64,000 bases of DNA from Glebionis coronaria (GCA_025667525.1 CM046874.1:281838880-281902879), one strand, 5' to 3'. Positions 23,554-36,924 are shown, counted from the stretch's first letter. Program-made: numbers and translations. The notes: a model not told the origin generated them from the sequence alone.

Positions 23554-26500
23554 TGATGTGTCGTGGATAGTATATGTGATAATTAGATACGTTATAGGGT
23601 AAATTAGACAATTACCTTTAGGAAAAAGTAATAGTCCAATAATACCAAAGACGGATTCAATTAAACACGTGGGTGAACCAAGTTCGTTGTACACGAAGAT
23701 CTTATGAATTTGAGACGTTTTGTTTTGATTTGGACAATCGATTTGAATTGGTTTGTGACTTTTAAACTACAATTAAAATCTACAAATTTTAAACTAATAA
23801 AACTTATCCTAAAGTGCATGAATCGTAAACCCGCCTATTTAAAATAAATCTAAACACACAATTAATTAAAACTATTATAAAATTAAACTAATTTATACTC
23901 TAAAAATTTAATTCTACTTTTTAAACTAATTTGCTTAACTATATAAAATTACCTAAAAACAATTCTATTTAAAATCTATTTAAAATAAAAATCTACTTAA
24001 TTAAAATTAAACTAATTAAGCTATTTAAACTAAAACATTTTATATTTTTATTTTTATTTTTATTTTTTTTACTACTTATTAGATAAAAAATTTACTTTAA
24101 TTATAAGGGAATAAAAGGTTACTAAATAAAAAAAAAACGTGAATAAGAAAGTTAAACTAAAACAAAGGCTGCTAAGTTATTTATACTATATTAATGAAAT
24201 AAAAGGTATTAAAATCAAAAGGGCGCTTAGCCCAGTTGGTTATCACGTATGGTTAATGAAGGAGGGGTCACGAGTTCGAGCCCCTCTAATGACGTAATTT
24301 TTGGAATTATTATCTTTTGTCAAAATAAGCAAAGCTGAGTCTTAGGAAAGACTTTGTGTAAGCTTACAAGCTTATGGTTGCTAGGAAACAGCCCAGTTAG
24401 CTTATCAGATAAGCTGAATTCGATAAGCAGTAACCAAATTATACAAAATCTGAACAAAGCATTACCAGATCTATTAAACCAGCATTAAAAAAAAATACCA
24501 AAATCATTAAGCAATCCAAAATCATACAGCATCGAGATAGAAATCAAACAAAGCTTTTTAGAACAATTACTACTATCCTAACAGCTCGATCTAACATTAA
24601 CATTTAGCAAAATTAAAACAAATAAACTGACAGTGCACAGAATCAGTAATTTCAAACCAAACTGAGCAGATATCCGAAACTTCATGATTTCAAAAAAAAA
24701 CAGAAGATCAACTTCTTATTAAGCAGCAGATTATGAATAAGCAGATTATATCAAAATTCAATCTATGGCAGCTGTTCAAAACAGAATCAAAAACCAATAT
24801 CAAGTCAAACTAATCTCTCAGACTAAATCTTCACCAATCAAGTCATATTCAACATCAGTAAACTATAAAATCCTAGTAAACATAAAATCCAAATTAACAG
24901 TTACACTCAAAATAATCAAATCAGATTTAAACTATTTTAAAGCAAATCCAAGCAGTTCAACATTCAGATCATTAAACCAATAAATCCTAGAAGACTTAAC
25001 AACTACTCAATGAAATCGACACCAAATCATATACTATAACTTCAGTAACCAAAAATCATTAAACAATTAACGTGTAACTATATCACATAATAAAACAGCT
25101 TATAAATCATCATCACAGTCAAGGCAAAAACGCAGATGTAATTAAAGTAGAACATGAAGAGAAAGTAAAACCTTATGGGATAGCCTTTGAGAAGAAAGCA
25201 AGCGCTGAGCTGCCTTAGAACTTAATCGACTCCACCATCACTCGAACCACTATTCGTACCACTATCAATCCAAAAATCTCCATCTAGCATCTCGATCTAC
25301 CAAAATGCCTCGAACTAACAGCTTCTTTTGAATGATTATCCAGTGGGATAAACATATATCTCCCCAATTCACTCTAAATCATTCACATAAACTACTGGAA
25401 AAGTTTACACGACTGATTTTTTAAGTTATAACATCAAATGGAATGTTCAGAAAATGCAAATCTTATAATTTCAAGTAAATTAAACGTGAGAATAAAGAGA
25501 GACAAATAAAATGAAGATGACTTTTATTAATTCAAAACTTCGTTACAATATTTAAAAGAAAGAATTTCAAATCCTAAACATAATCTACCATTATAACATT
25601 AAGAGTAAAAAAGGGATAGGTTTACACAAGAAATTTGGGGGTATTTATAGCCCCCCAAGGGCATCCTTCTGTGGATATTCCTTTCTTCAGTTGGATATTC
25701 CTTTCGAATTTTGGCCTTAGATCTCTAACTTCTTTCTCTTTCTTCAAATATACGGCTGAGATGACTTCAAATAGCACACAGATCGCCAACGTGGCATCCG
25801 TATGCTAGTTGTGTTTCTTCTTTGGCTTCTGATTGGTTGGATTGGTGGTGTGAGGTGTAGCATCCAATAAGAAACAACCACGTTTCATCTTTATTCCACA
25901 CCCTCTCTTCCTACAAACTTGGGGGTTTTATTTCTTTTGGAGTGAATTAAATGAAAAGATAAAAAGCCCTTTATAAAGCTTGATTTTTACCCATCTAGGG
26001 TTTATATGGAATATTAGTTTTTACTGGTTTTGTGAAGGAAATAATTGGGGAAGAAGAGAGAACATTGTTTTTGACGAAACATATTTTTTATGTGAGAGAT
26101 GAATAAATGGAAACGTGAGGTGGGGGAACGATTTGTATTTAATGCGGATGGAATACTTTTATAAAGTGAAACTATATGTGAAGAATCACGTTTAACTTGT
26201 AACTTGTACAAACCCTAGGCCCATTTACAACATCCGTTCCATTTGTTTCTTTATTTACTGACTTGGGCTTGAGGCCAAATATGCAACATCCGTGTGTAAG
26301 TTTCATAATTGGGCCTTGCAACATGGGCTAGGTTTTAAGGATTTATAAAACGAATTCCTTTTAGTCCACTTCCTCAAATGGGCTTTTGAGCCCAATTACA
26401 CAAATGTGGGTCCCACTTGGCCATAAACTTGCATTTTTATTAAATCCATTCATGTCGAACTCGGTTTTGGCTTCTCCAATCTTTTTCTTCATTCCCATGT

Positions 26501-26641
26501 CGGTTTTCATCGGTTTTCGTGAACTTGGTACCTACACACATAAAAACAAGAAACAAGCATTTCCAAGGCATATTTGATAAATTTCATGCAATATTTCAAT
26601 GTTATTAGCTACTAATGATATGAGTAAAAACACTCATATCA
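23554..26641 (-). repeat. Element A 5' LTR
   Basis: 3088 bp partner of 623-3712, bounded on the right by TSD AGATG (26642-26646). Contains a tRNA-like module at 24221-24294 and a TATA box at 25642-25649. Confidence 0.93.
24221..24294 (+). other. tRNA-like module in A LTR, copy 2
   Basis: Same sequence as 1289-1363; no difference was noticed by eye within the module although the surrounding LTR copies differ. Confidence 0.55.
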
Positions 26642-28208
26642 AGATGTTTAAATGATTTAACGTTTTGGTAATAAGTATATTAACATATCTGCTTCTTTAA
26701 TGTTTCTGTGATGTTTATTATATGATTTTATAGGATATTACTTTTGAATGTAAATGATATTTAAAGCTGTTGGACTGCCATGATTTACTTTACTGATTTG
26801 TAATAAGTTAAAGTAACTGAATGGATTGAGGATAAATTTTGTTCAGAAGTATTTAGTTTTAACTGATAGGCTAATCTGAGTTATTTGGTTTTTGAAATCA
26901 GATTTTAGTCTTAATTAGTTTGATACAGGTTTAAGCTTGATTTGGTTTATCTGCAACATTTGGACTGAATTATTTGATAAGTTGAAATATCATTGTGTTA
27001 TTTTTGGTATGTAGATCTTTAAGAATTTCGTTATATATTATTGCTGTAGTAGGACTTAATCTGATATATAAGAAGTAGATTGAATTCATTTATAGCTGTT
27101 TAAGTTTTTTCTCTTGTACTGATTTAGTTTTAATCTGTTCTTGGTTAATTAGATGTTTGTGATTAACTGAATAATTTGATTTAGTTACCTTGGCATTTGT
27201 AAGCTTTGTATCATTGTGCTTTTTCTGTGTTTTCGTTTGATTGTTTGAATTAACCTGCTGTTTAATTTGTTCAAGAATTTAGCTTATCAGATCCAACTGA
27301 TCTGATAAGTCCATTAAGCTGAGTCCTATCAGCTTATCAATAATTTTGTACCAAAAGTCTCTCCTGAGACGTATGTTTCATAATCTGTCAAACAGAATTA
27401 AACCCAAAAAAAATATGTCTCCACCTGGTTTCGAACCTGTGACCCCCTGGTCACAGGTATAGTGTGTTAGCCAACTGGGCTACATGCTATTTTGTTTATT
27501 ATAACAGAAAGTTTATTAATATAGTGATAGTTAGGTTGGCAGATTTTGCTTTTCTAGTTTAAACTAAATTAAGGATACGTTTTATATAAACTTTTAATTA
27601 ATGTTTTTAATAAAATCTTAGTTTAATTAAAATAAATAATAATATAATATTATAAATAAATAAAAAATAAAAAATGTTTTCTTTTAGTTTAATTAGTTTA
27701 TTTTTAATTAATTAGATTTTTTACAATTTTAGATTTAAATAGAAATAGTTTTTAAATAGATTTGTTTTAAAGTAATTTTTAATAAAGTAAATTAGTTTAA
27801 AAAGTTTATTTAGAATTTTAAATTAGATTATAAGTCAATTTTCATAAATAGATTAATTTCTTATAGCTTATTTAAATAGTTTAAATTTTTAAGTAATTAA
27901 TTGTGTTTTTAGATTTTTAATATAGCGGGGTTCACGATTCATGCACTTTGGGATAATATTAAATAGCTTAATATTGGTAGATTTTAATTGTAGTTTAAAA
28001 ACCGAAAACTAATTCAAATTGATTGTCCAAATCAAAGCAAAACGTCTCAAATTCATAAGATCTTCGTGTACAACGAACTTGATTCACTCACGTGTTTAAT
28101 TGAATTCGTCATTGGTGTTATTAGTCTATTACTTTTTCCTAAATGTAATTTTCTAATTTACCCTATAACGTAATCTCAAATTATCACTATATTATCCACG
28201 ACACATCA
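26642..28208 (+). mobile_element. LTR of element C, right part
   Basis: Continuation of 1-622 beyond element A, ending CCACGACACATCA at 28208. The last 200 bases are the reverse complement of the start of A's LTR with many substitutions, so C and A are related families of different age. It is followed by TCATC, which in the intact copia LTR (61482 onward) stands at the insertion point, consistent with a TSD TCATC whose other copy is off-window. Mostly AT-rich, with a tRNA-like module at 27421-27490. Confidence 0.8.
27421..27490 (-). other. tRNA-like module in C LTR
   Basis: Minus strand: GTAGCCCAGTTGGCTAACA (A-box-like) and CACAGGTTCGAAACCAGG (a perfect GGTTCGAAACC B box). Between them ACCTGTGACC (27435-27444) and GGTCACAGGT (27449-27458) make a perfect 10-bp hairpin with a 4-nt loop. 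Antisense to C, as in A and B. Confidence 0.6.
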
Positions 28209-28259
28209 TCATCTATATTTCTCTCTCTAAAACATAAGCAAGATTTACAATATCTTACA
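28209..28259 (+). repeat. Element E 5' LTR, terminal remnant
   Basis: TCATCTATATTTCTC... to ATATCTTACA, matching the end of the 3' LTR (61482-61543) with one visible difference. The upstream part was separated by insertion of C. Confidence 0.85.
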
Positions 28260-28261
28260 AA

Positions 28262-28275
28262 TGGTATCAAGAGCC
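28262..28275 (+). other. Primer-binding site of element E
   Basis: TGGTATCAAGAGCC, initiator tRNA-Met type with one extra A relative to the canonical TGGTATCAGAGCC, two bases after the LTR. Confidence 0.85.
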
Positions 28276-28594
28276 ATGGGATGATTGTATTGTTTATGTG
28301 TTTGTGTTCTTGATTCATACGCCTATTTTGATCCATTTTACACGAACCAATTTTTTTTTTTGTGTTTTTATGGCTTTTTCTTGATACAAATCTTCTACAT
28401 AGTTGTGGTAGAGATTTGGTATATTTACTTTGGCTAAAAACACAAAATTTTTGGGTGTTTTGATCATTTTTTGGCTTAAAATCTCGAATTAGTTGAGTTT
28501 TGTCCGAGAAAAGTGGGATATATTCCGACAGCTGCTTCCATCGGAAAAGGGTTTCTCATTCCGACCACTATTCCGACGAAGGGATTCCGATAGT

Positions 28595-28744
28595 ATTCCG
28601 ATTTGGGACATTCCGATTTGGGACATTCCGATTAGGGACATTCCGATTTGGGACATTCTGATTTGGGACATTCTGATTTGGGACATTCTGATTAGGGACA
28701 TTCCGATTAGGGACATTCCGATTAGGGACATTCCGACCAGGGGT
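28595..28744 (+). repeat. 15-bp tandem array in E leader
   Basis: Ten head-to-tail units of ATTCCGATTTGGGAC with small variants (ATTCTG, GATTAGGGAC). Further TTCCGA copies flank it from about 28515 to 28815. It lies in the 5' untranslated leader, and the open frame across it simply repeats a five-residue unit, so it is not coding. Confidence 0.9.
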
Positions 28745-28994
28745 ATTCCGATAGACTTATTCCGACGGTTTTCCGACTACTATTCCGATCCTTTATTCCG
28801 ATCAACATTCCGACAACCCAAAAATTATTCCTTAAAAAATTTCGAATCGTGTGTAATTTTGACTTGGAATTTTTGGTTTATCGAGAACATATTTTAGGGG
28901 ATTTTAACATTATTTCTCGGCTTTAACACACTACAACAAACACATTTACTTTCTCTCATTGTTCGATCAATATTTGTAAATCTTAACTTATCGA

Positions 28995-31900
28995 ATGGAG
29001 TACACATCTCTTACGGATAAATCCATCCTCTCGGGTACGGATAATCGTCCACCAATGTTGGAAAAATCTATGTACGAGGATTGGACTTCCCGAATGGAAC
29101 TTTACATGTTGAACAAAGAGAATGGACATCTCATTTGGGCATCGGTGCTCAATGGACCATTAGATTATGGTACAGTGACGGAAGGTACAACTACTCGTCC
29201 TCGCACAACGGGTGAATCGACTGGAGATATGAAGATTCAAGACAAATGTGATAAGTATGCTACAAACATTATTCTCCAAGCCCTTCCTCTAGATGTCTAC
29301 AAACTCGTCAGCAAACATAAAGTTGCCAAAGAGTTATGGGATAGAATTCATGTTCTAATGCAAGGCACCTCGTTAACTAAACAAGAACGAGAGTGTAAGC
29401 TTTATGATACTTTTGATAAGTTTGCCTATGTTCTCGGGGAAACTCTCAATGACTACTATTTGAGATTTACCCTATTGTTGAATGAACTGAATATCTATGG
29501 CATGGAAATTCCTACGTTTCAATTGAACACCAAGTATTTGAACACTCTTCCTTCAGAATGGAAAAAGTACGCGACGGATGTTAAATTGGCTAAGGACTTG
29601 CATAACACCAATGTGGATCAACTTCAAGCTTTTCTTCAACAACACGAATGCCATGTGATCGAGGCTCGGTTGTCTAAACCTCAAGTTCATGATCCACTTT
29701 CCATGTATGCTTCTCAACAAAACATGGCTTATACTTATCAACAACCATCATACTTGCAGCAGCCACCACCACACACCTATCAGCAACCACAACAACCATC
29801 TTATCAACCACCAATGATGCCACAGCAAGCATTTCAACAAAGTGTTCATCAACAATCTTTTCCACATCAACCACCATATCAGACATCACCATCACAAGTC
29901 AACACTTCTCCAATGGGCTATACTCCTCAGCAAGGATACTTTCCAATTGAAGCACAACCAGCACAAGCTTTCTACTTTAATGAACTTCCACTAATCCAAG
30001 CACCGGTCTTTACTCCAAATGATACGCCAGCTGATGTTCTAAACCATCTCACTGCCTACTAGTCAAAACTTGTTGCAACTAGAGGATTTCCACCAACAAA
30101 CAATCAGTTCCACACCTCTTCAAATCCTCGGCAACAAGCTACTGTTCAAGATGGTCAAGTCACAGTGAAACCTATTTAGGGAAGGCAAAATTCATATGGA
30201 CCTCGTACAAGGACTGTGAATGCTCAAGCTGTGAATTCTCAAGCTAATGGAAATGGAAGCCCCATTGGTCCTTAAAAGGTTGTGACTTGCTACAATTGTC
30301 GAGGACAATGTCATATGGCTAGGCAATGCACTCAGCCGAAAAGGAGAAGGGATGAAGCGTGGTTTCATGAGAAAATGTATTTGGTTGATGCTCAGTCTAA
30401 GGGAAAGATCTTGGATTCAGAAGAGTTAACATTTCTTGCAGATCCAGGGGCAGCAGATAATGAAGGCATTGCAGTCGTTTCCACTTCTAATGCAGCTTAT
30501 CAAGCAGATGATCTTGACGCATATGATTCGGATTGTGATGACATTTACTCTGCCCAAGCTGCTCTCGTTGCTAATCTCTCTCACTACAGTTCTGATGTCG
30601 TCAGTGAGGTACCCACCACAACCAATCTTGGTAATGATGATAACCCACATCAAGTTGGGCATGAAAATGACAACCTCGAACAACATTCGGGAACTAGTAA
30701 CTCTAATAATGTGGTACCCAATCCTACACATTTGAGTGAACCTCAACCAAATGCTACGACGGGTATGGAATCTTATGCTCAACATGATTTGGTCATGGTG
30801 CCTAAACATATTATTGATCAAATGCATATGGCTCTCAGACAATCCGTAGATACGAATTCCACCCTAACTGCTGAGCTTGCGTTGCATAAAGAAAAGGTCA
30901 AAACTTTTGAAATGGTCCCTCAAGTAGAGAAAATAACATGTTCTGAATTTGACCAATTTCGTTTTGAAAAGATTGAACACTTGAAAGAAATATAATCATT
31001 AAAAGCTAATCTTTCCAATGAATTAAAAGCAAAAGAGTCGGTTGTCAATGATTTTCAGAAACTTAAAATGGATTTCAAAACTCTCGAGTCTAAAAAGTTT
31101 GAATCGGAAATTAATGCTACCAAACTTCTTAAATTCAAAGAACAACAGCTTTTAAAACAATAGGCTTCCACAGAAAAGGTTCATCTTATAACTAAATCAT
31201 TTAAAGAACTCGAACTTAAGCGTCTTCAAAATTTACCACCTAATCCCGGTTATGCAAAACAAGCTCTGGAAAATATTCCCTATCTTTATGATATGACCAT
31301 AATTGGCAAATCGAAAGAAGCACCTTATGTTTGTAGTTCTAAGGAGACACAACACTTATGGAAGAAACTCATTCTAAAATGTTTTCAAAATTCCATACGA
31401 TTGATTATGATAAGCATAATAAAGATCAACTTTGTAAAAAGACACGTATTCGCTTACAAAAGGAATTAGCTGAACTAACAGTTCTTGCGCCCCAAAGTTT
31501 GTCAAATGAAAACCCTCCTAGTACGTCTCCTACACTTGTCAAAATGGATTTAACAAAGTTAATTCCACCGGTAAGTAAGGCATCCGTTAACTTAAAAGCG
31601 GTACACCAACACTTAGCCGATTTTGATAAGGTCATTTTGGAACGTACGACGGCCACGGCCATAACGGAAGGTGAATGGAACTTTGAGCACACTAGAGCTG
31701 CGTTCCGAGACGAAATTGTTCCGTTTGTAAAGAATGTTAAAGCTTGTCTTAGTAATCTTGATTAAGATTTGCGTTTGGAAATAGAAGAAGTTAAACGTGT
31801 TTTCAATGAAATGGATGATGCTTATGAAAATAGTTTACTTGAAATAGAACGGGTTTCACGCCAAAATGATCAGCTTCTGAAACAAGTGATGTCTCATGAT

Positions 31901-33460
31901 ATAGTTTCCGTCTGTGTGAATAAAAGTGTTGATAATGATTCTATTGTGCATAATGTTGAATCTGTGGATAATGTGGTAGATAGTATTTGTCACGAACCTG
32001 ACGCTGAATTTTTAAAGCTTCAAGATTCATATTCTTCGCTTTCAAAACGTTTTGATGAGATTCAAACACATTGTATTTCGCTTGAATGCAAGCAACAATT
32101 TATTCAAGAAATCTTTGAAACGTCATTCGAATGTGTTAATATCGATGATGCAAACTTTGAAAAGAATTTTCGATTGAATTTACGATCAAAACAGTGTCAG
32201 CCAAGTGACAAAGTTGCTAAATCTTTGCCAATAGACATAGAGAAATCTAAGGAGCTTAACTGTGTGAACATACTTGAGGCCGCTGAGAATTTTAAACTTG
32301 ATCTGGATAATCGAGTTTCCAAGATTTTGTCCAAAGTTGATAACTTAAAACAGAAAGATACACGACTCCTCGATTCAGTAAAGCCCACATGTGCTAATAC
32401 CACTGCACATAATCAATCATTGATTGAACAGTTGAATCGAAAGTCGGTGGAAATATCTAATTTGAGGGAACAAATTTGTGATAAAAATCTGGCCTTGGCT
32501 GAGTTAAAGGAAACACTTTGTACTCTAAAAGGTAAGAATGTTGAGGATAACGCAGCCACTGTCTCAGCATCGTCCTCTAGTGCAATCAAAAGGATCCTTA
32601 TAGCCGTCACACCATTTAATAAGGGCCCTAGGAATAAACCATCTCAAACTTTGGTCACTAAAGATAAGACGGAATCAAAACCAGCTTCTAATATTCTCAT
32701 GTTGCCTTCTACAGGAGTAAGCACCACTACTAAGGCTCAAAGATCTAAGCTTAAAAGAAACAAGAAGAATGATAGGATCTTGCCCCCATCTAGTAGTCAA
32801 GTGAAGAAGAAAGTAGAAGCCCATCCTAGGAATGTTATTTCTGTTTTGAATAAAAAGAATCATGTAGCTAAACCTAAAGGCTCTGCGGTTGTGCAGCGTT
32901 CTAAGCCTACTGTGAATTCTAATTTGAAATGTTGGAATTGTAATGAATGTATGTTTTCTAGTCGTCATGATTCTTGCCTTAATGACCATGTGAATGAGAT
33001 GAATGCCCGGGAAAATGGATTAGAATGGAAACCGACTAGGAAAGTGTTAACCCAAGTTGGTTGGTTGTGGCGCCCCACTGGTAGAACTTTCACTATAGTA
33101 GGAAATGCGTGCCCTTTAACTAGGATCACTCCCACTAAAGCGAAGAAAGCGTGTCCTTTAACTAGGAGTACCAAGGTTACCAAAACACAAACGTGTCCTT
33201 TAACTAGGAACACCGACACTACTGAAGGAACCAAGTGCCCTTTAAATAGGTCTACTCTCACTGTAGTGCCCGCGAATAATCCAAAACCTAAGAAAGTTGG
33301 AACAGTAAAACCTGGTTAGTGCTAAAACTCACATTAGAAATCGCAGGAAATCTAAGGGTCACAAACATGTTAGCAATTCTGATAATATTTTATCTGTATC
33401 TGCTAACACTCCAGAACCAATAGTTTCCAATGCATTGTCTACTGTTGTTGTTGAAAACAG
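28995..33460 (+). pseudogene. copia Gag with long coiled-coil extension (broken)
   Basis: The first 355 codons (28995-30062) give a Gag with the WDRIHVLMQGTSLTKQERE and FDKF motifs and a Gln/Pro-rich end. Reading on in the same frame past stops at 30060, 30177 and 30273 reaches the CCHC knuckle CYNCRGQCHMARQC (30288-30329; the usual Gly before His is Cys). Stops follow at 30993 and 31161, then a frameshift near 31360. A long helical region in the new frame (31358-33319, stop at 31763) includes ERTTATAITEG and EISNLREQICDK segments likely to form coiled coils. The end carries a four-fold CPLTR repeat. Gag of this copia group is much longer than usual (over 1,300 codons). Non-functional as it stands. 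Confidence 0.8.
33110..33265 (+). repeat. 42-bp tandem repeat encoding CPLTR units
   Basis: Three full 42-bp units starting at 33110, 33152 and 33194, and a fourth, partial one at 33236. Each encodes CPLTR (the last is CPLNR) followed by about nine Thr/Lys-rich residues. In frame with the Gag extension. Confidence 0.85.
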
Positions 33461-36400
33461 GTGGTCCAAATTGTTCTCTGGTATTTGGACTCTGGTTGCT
33501 CCAAGCATATGACTGGAGATCGCTCTCTGCTCAGAAATTTCGTCAGCAAGTTTCTTGGTACGGATCGATTTGGAAATGATTATATTGCAAAGATAATGGG
33601 TTATGGTGAATATCATATTGGGAATGTTATAATTTCAAGAGTGTATTATGTAGAAGGTCTCGGTCACAACTTATTTCCTGTGGGACAATTTTGTGATGCA
33701 AACCTAGAAGTTGCTTTTCGAGAGCATACCTGCTTCATTCGTAATTTGGAACGGGTTGATTTATTGAAAGGTACTCGAGGGAATAATTTGTATACTTTGT
33801 CTCTACAAGACATGATGGCCGCTTCTCCCGTATGTCTTCTCTCCAAAGCATCGAAGACTAAGTCATGGTTATGGCATCGACGGTTATCTCATCTTAACTT
33901 TGACGCTATTAATCATTTGGCGAAAAACGAACTTGTTCGTGGTCTTCCTAAACTTTCATTTCACAAGGATCATTGTGTTCCGCGTGTACAATGGGGAAAA
34001 GCACTAAGAAATCATACAAACCCAAGACGGAAGACACCAACCAAGAGAAACTTTTTTTGTTGCATATGGATCTTTGTGGGCCAATGCGTGTTGAAAGTCT
34101 TAGTGGCAAAAAGTACATCCTCGTAATTGTCGATGATTACTCTCTTACATGGGTGAAATTTCTTACAAAAAAAACTGAGGCACCTAAATTCATCATCGGA
34201 TTTCTGAAGATGATTCAAGTACGTCTCAACACTACTATCTGACGCATTCGTACAGATAATGGAACCGAATTTGTGAATCAAATCTTGCGTGATTATTATG
34301 AAGAAGTTGGCATATCTCATGAAACATCCGTTGCACGCACTCCACAACAAAACGATGTCGTTGAAAGGCGAAATCGCACACTTATGGAAGTTGCTCGAAT
34401 GGTGTTAATTTACGCAAAGGCTCCATTGTTATTATGGGCAGAAGCAGTATCGACAGCAGTGTACACCCAAAACCGGTCACTAATTCGTAAACGCCATGGT
34501 AAAACACCTTATGAGCTTCTCCATGGAAAAGTACCAGATTTATCATATCTTCATGTATTTGGTTCTCTTTGCTATCCAAATAATGATGGTGACAATTTGG
34601 GAAAACTTCAACCAAAGGCTGATATTGGTATTTTCATTGGTTACGCACCCGCAAAGAAGGCATACCGAATCTACAATCGTAAGTCTCGTAAGATCCTAGA
34701 AACTATGAATGTTGATTTTGATGAGCTGACAACAATGACTTCTGAGCAAAGCAGCTCTAAACCCGCACTTCATGAAATAGGACCCAATAACATTAGTTCT
34801 GGTCTTGTCCCAAATAACCCCACTTCATCATCATTTATACCACCTACTAGGAATGAATGGGATACGTTGTTTCAACCGTTCTTTGATGAATTCTTTACTC
34901 CTCCAAGTATTGTTTCTCCAGAACCTGAAGTAATATCTCCGGTAACCGAAGTTGTCGCTCCAGCAACCGTTGCACAATCAGATACGTCTGCACCTACAAT
35001 TGGTCAAGATATACCATCAACAAGTAATTCTCAATCAACACCTGTTTCAACTACCCATGTCATGCCTATTGATGATGAAGAGGATGATGATGATCACGAT
35101 TTAGAATTCACTCAAATGCGTGAACTTCCATTCTTTGGTGTACCAATTCCCGACCCTAATCAAGTCGGGTCGTCCACCTCAGAGGAAGCTCCTACTACAG
35201 TTTACTCCAATCCACAGATTCGTGAACATGACAGCAAGTGGACAAAGGATCATCCTATTGATTCTATTATTGGTGACCCTAATCGTCCGGTATCCACACG
35301 AAGTCAGTTACAAGAAAATGCAATGTTTTGTCATTTTGATGCTTTTCTCACTGAAGTTGAACCTAAGACATGGCAAGAAGCTTTTACTCAATCTTGCTGG
35401 ATAGAAGCTATGCAAGAAGAACTTAATGAATTTATACGTCTTGAAGTATGGGAACTTGTCCCATGCCCGGATCAAGTGCAGTTACTCACTTTAAAATGGG
35501 TTTACAAGGTGAAACTCGATGAGTTAGGCAGAATATTGAAGAACAAAGCTCGACTAGTAGCTCGTGGATACAAGCAATTAGTAGGCATCGACTTTATGGA
35601 ATCCTTTGCACCTGTTGCCCGTTTGGAAGCTATTAGTCTATTCCTCGCTTATGCAGCCCACATGAATATGATCGTCTATCAGATGGATGTGAAGACGGCA
35701 TTTCTGAATGGTGAAATCAAGGAAGAGGTCTATGTTCAACAGCCGGATGGTTTTGTGAATCCTAAATATCCTAATCATGTGTACAAGCTTAAGAAGGCTC
35801 TCTATGGGTTGAAGCAAGCTCCACGCGTATGGTATGATCTATTATCACAATTCCTCATTACGTAAGGCTTCGCTAAAGGCAAGGTGGATCCCACGCTGTT
35901 CATTCAGAAACAAGGTAAAGATATGATTATGGTACAAATATATGTTGATGATATTATATTTGCAGCCTCGACCCAAACCTTATCCGACGAGTTTGGGAAA
36001 CTCATGTCTTCCAAGTTTAAGATGTAAATGATGGGCAAGGTATCATTCTTCTTAGGTCTTCACATATCTCAGAGTCCTAGAGGCATCTTTATCAATCAAT
36101 CCAAGTATGCCCTTGAATCGCTAAAGAAATATAAGATGGAATCTTGCGACCCCGTGGATACTCCAATGGTGGAACGAAATAAGCTTAATGCAGATCCACA
36201 TGGAGTTGCCGTTGATCCGACACTGTATCGTGGAATGATCGATACTCTTCTGTATATCACAGCCAGTCGACCTGATCTTCAGTTTGCTATATGTATGTGT
36301 GCTCGATATCAAACTAGGCCTACTGAGTTACACTTAGCTACTGTTAAACGGATCTTTCGGTATCTTAAAGGAACCATTAATCGGGGACTTTGGTATTCGA

Positions 36401-36924
36401 AGGACTCTTCGATTGCAATTATGGCATATGCAGATGCGGATCACGCGGGTTGTCAAGATACAAGGCGTAGCACGAGTGGAACTTTGCAACTACTAGGAGA
36501 TCGACTAATCAGTTGGGCACCGAAAAGGCAGAAAAGCGCTGCAATTTCAAGTACGGAAGCAGAATACATAGCTATGTCTGGTTGCTGTGCTCAAATTCTT
36601 TGGATGAGATCGCAATTAACCGACTATGGTCTAGGTTTCAACAAAATTCCGATGTACTGCGACAACAAAAGTGCAATTGCCTTATGCTGCAACATTGTTC
36701 AATTCTCCCGGTCGAAGCATACTGACATTCGCTACCACTTTATCAAGGAGCAAGTGGAAAATGGAGTAATCGAGATTTACTTTGTCCGATCTGAGTATCA
36801 ATTGGCGGATATATTCACGAAGGCTTTAGATCGCGCTCGAATGGAATTTTTGGCCGACAAGCTAGGAATGAGAACTTTCTCGCCTGAGACTCTAAAGGAA
36901 CTGGCAGATGAAGCGAAAGAATAG
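33461..36924 (+). pseudogene. copia Pol: protease, integrase, RT, RNase H (broken)
   Basis: Protease motif YLDSGCSKHMTGD near 33482; GAG-pre-integrase region WLWHRRLSHLNF near 33867; a frameshift near 33980; integrase core with HMDLCGP (34060s), RTDNGTEF (34249-34272) and VERRNRT; reverse transcriptase with VARGYKQ, TAFLNGE (about 35697) and YVDD (35941-35952); RNase H with ADADHAGC and STEAEY, ending LADIFTKAL... at 36924. In-frame stops at 34240, 35863 and 36025. Domain order and motifs are those of Ty1/copia. The C-terminal 298 codons are still open. The pol starts in a frame overlapping the end of gag, so the original probably used two frames. Confidence 0.92.

Larger units (their letters stand above)
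623..26641 (-). mobile_element. Element A: gag-protease-only LTR retrotransposon, split by element B
   Basis: Complete element with LTRs 623-3712 and 23554-26641, a 5-bp TSD AGATG (618-622 and 26642-26646), a tRNA-Asp-type primer-binding site next to the right LTR and a polypurine tract next to the left LTR. It is therefore transcribed leftward. Without B it is about 12.1 kb. The interior carries one Gag-protease ORF, now frameshifted, and a long non-coding 3' tail; no RT, RNase H or integrase is seen. The Gag, the DLGASI protease and the primer site place it near the Athila group of Ty3/gypsy. The lack of pol fits a non-autonomous TR-GAG-like class. It sits inside the LTR of element C. Confidence 0.92.

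Noticed and set aside
28493..28897. 134-codon frame of repeated five-residue units
   Set aside because: Direct translation of the 15-bp array in the E leader; the opposite strand is equally open.
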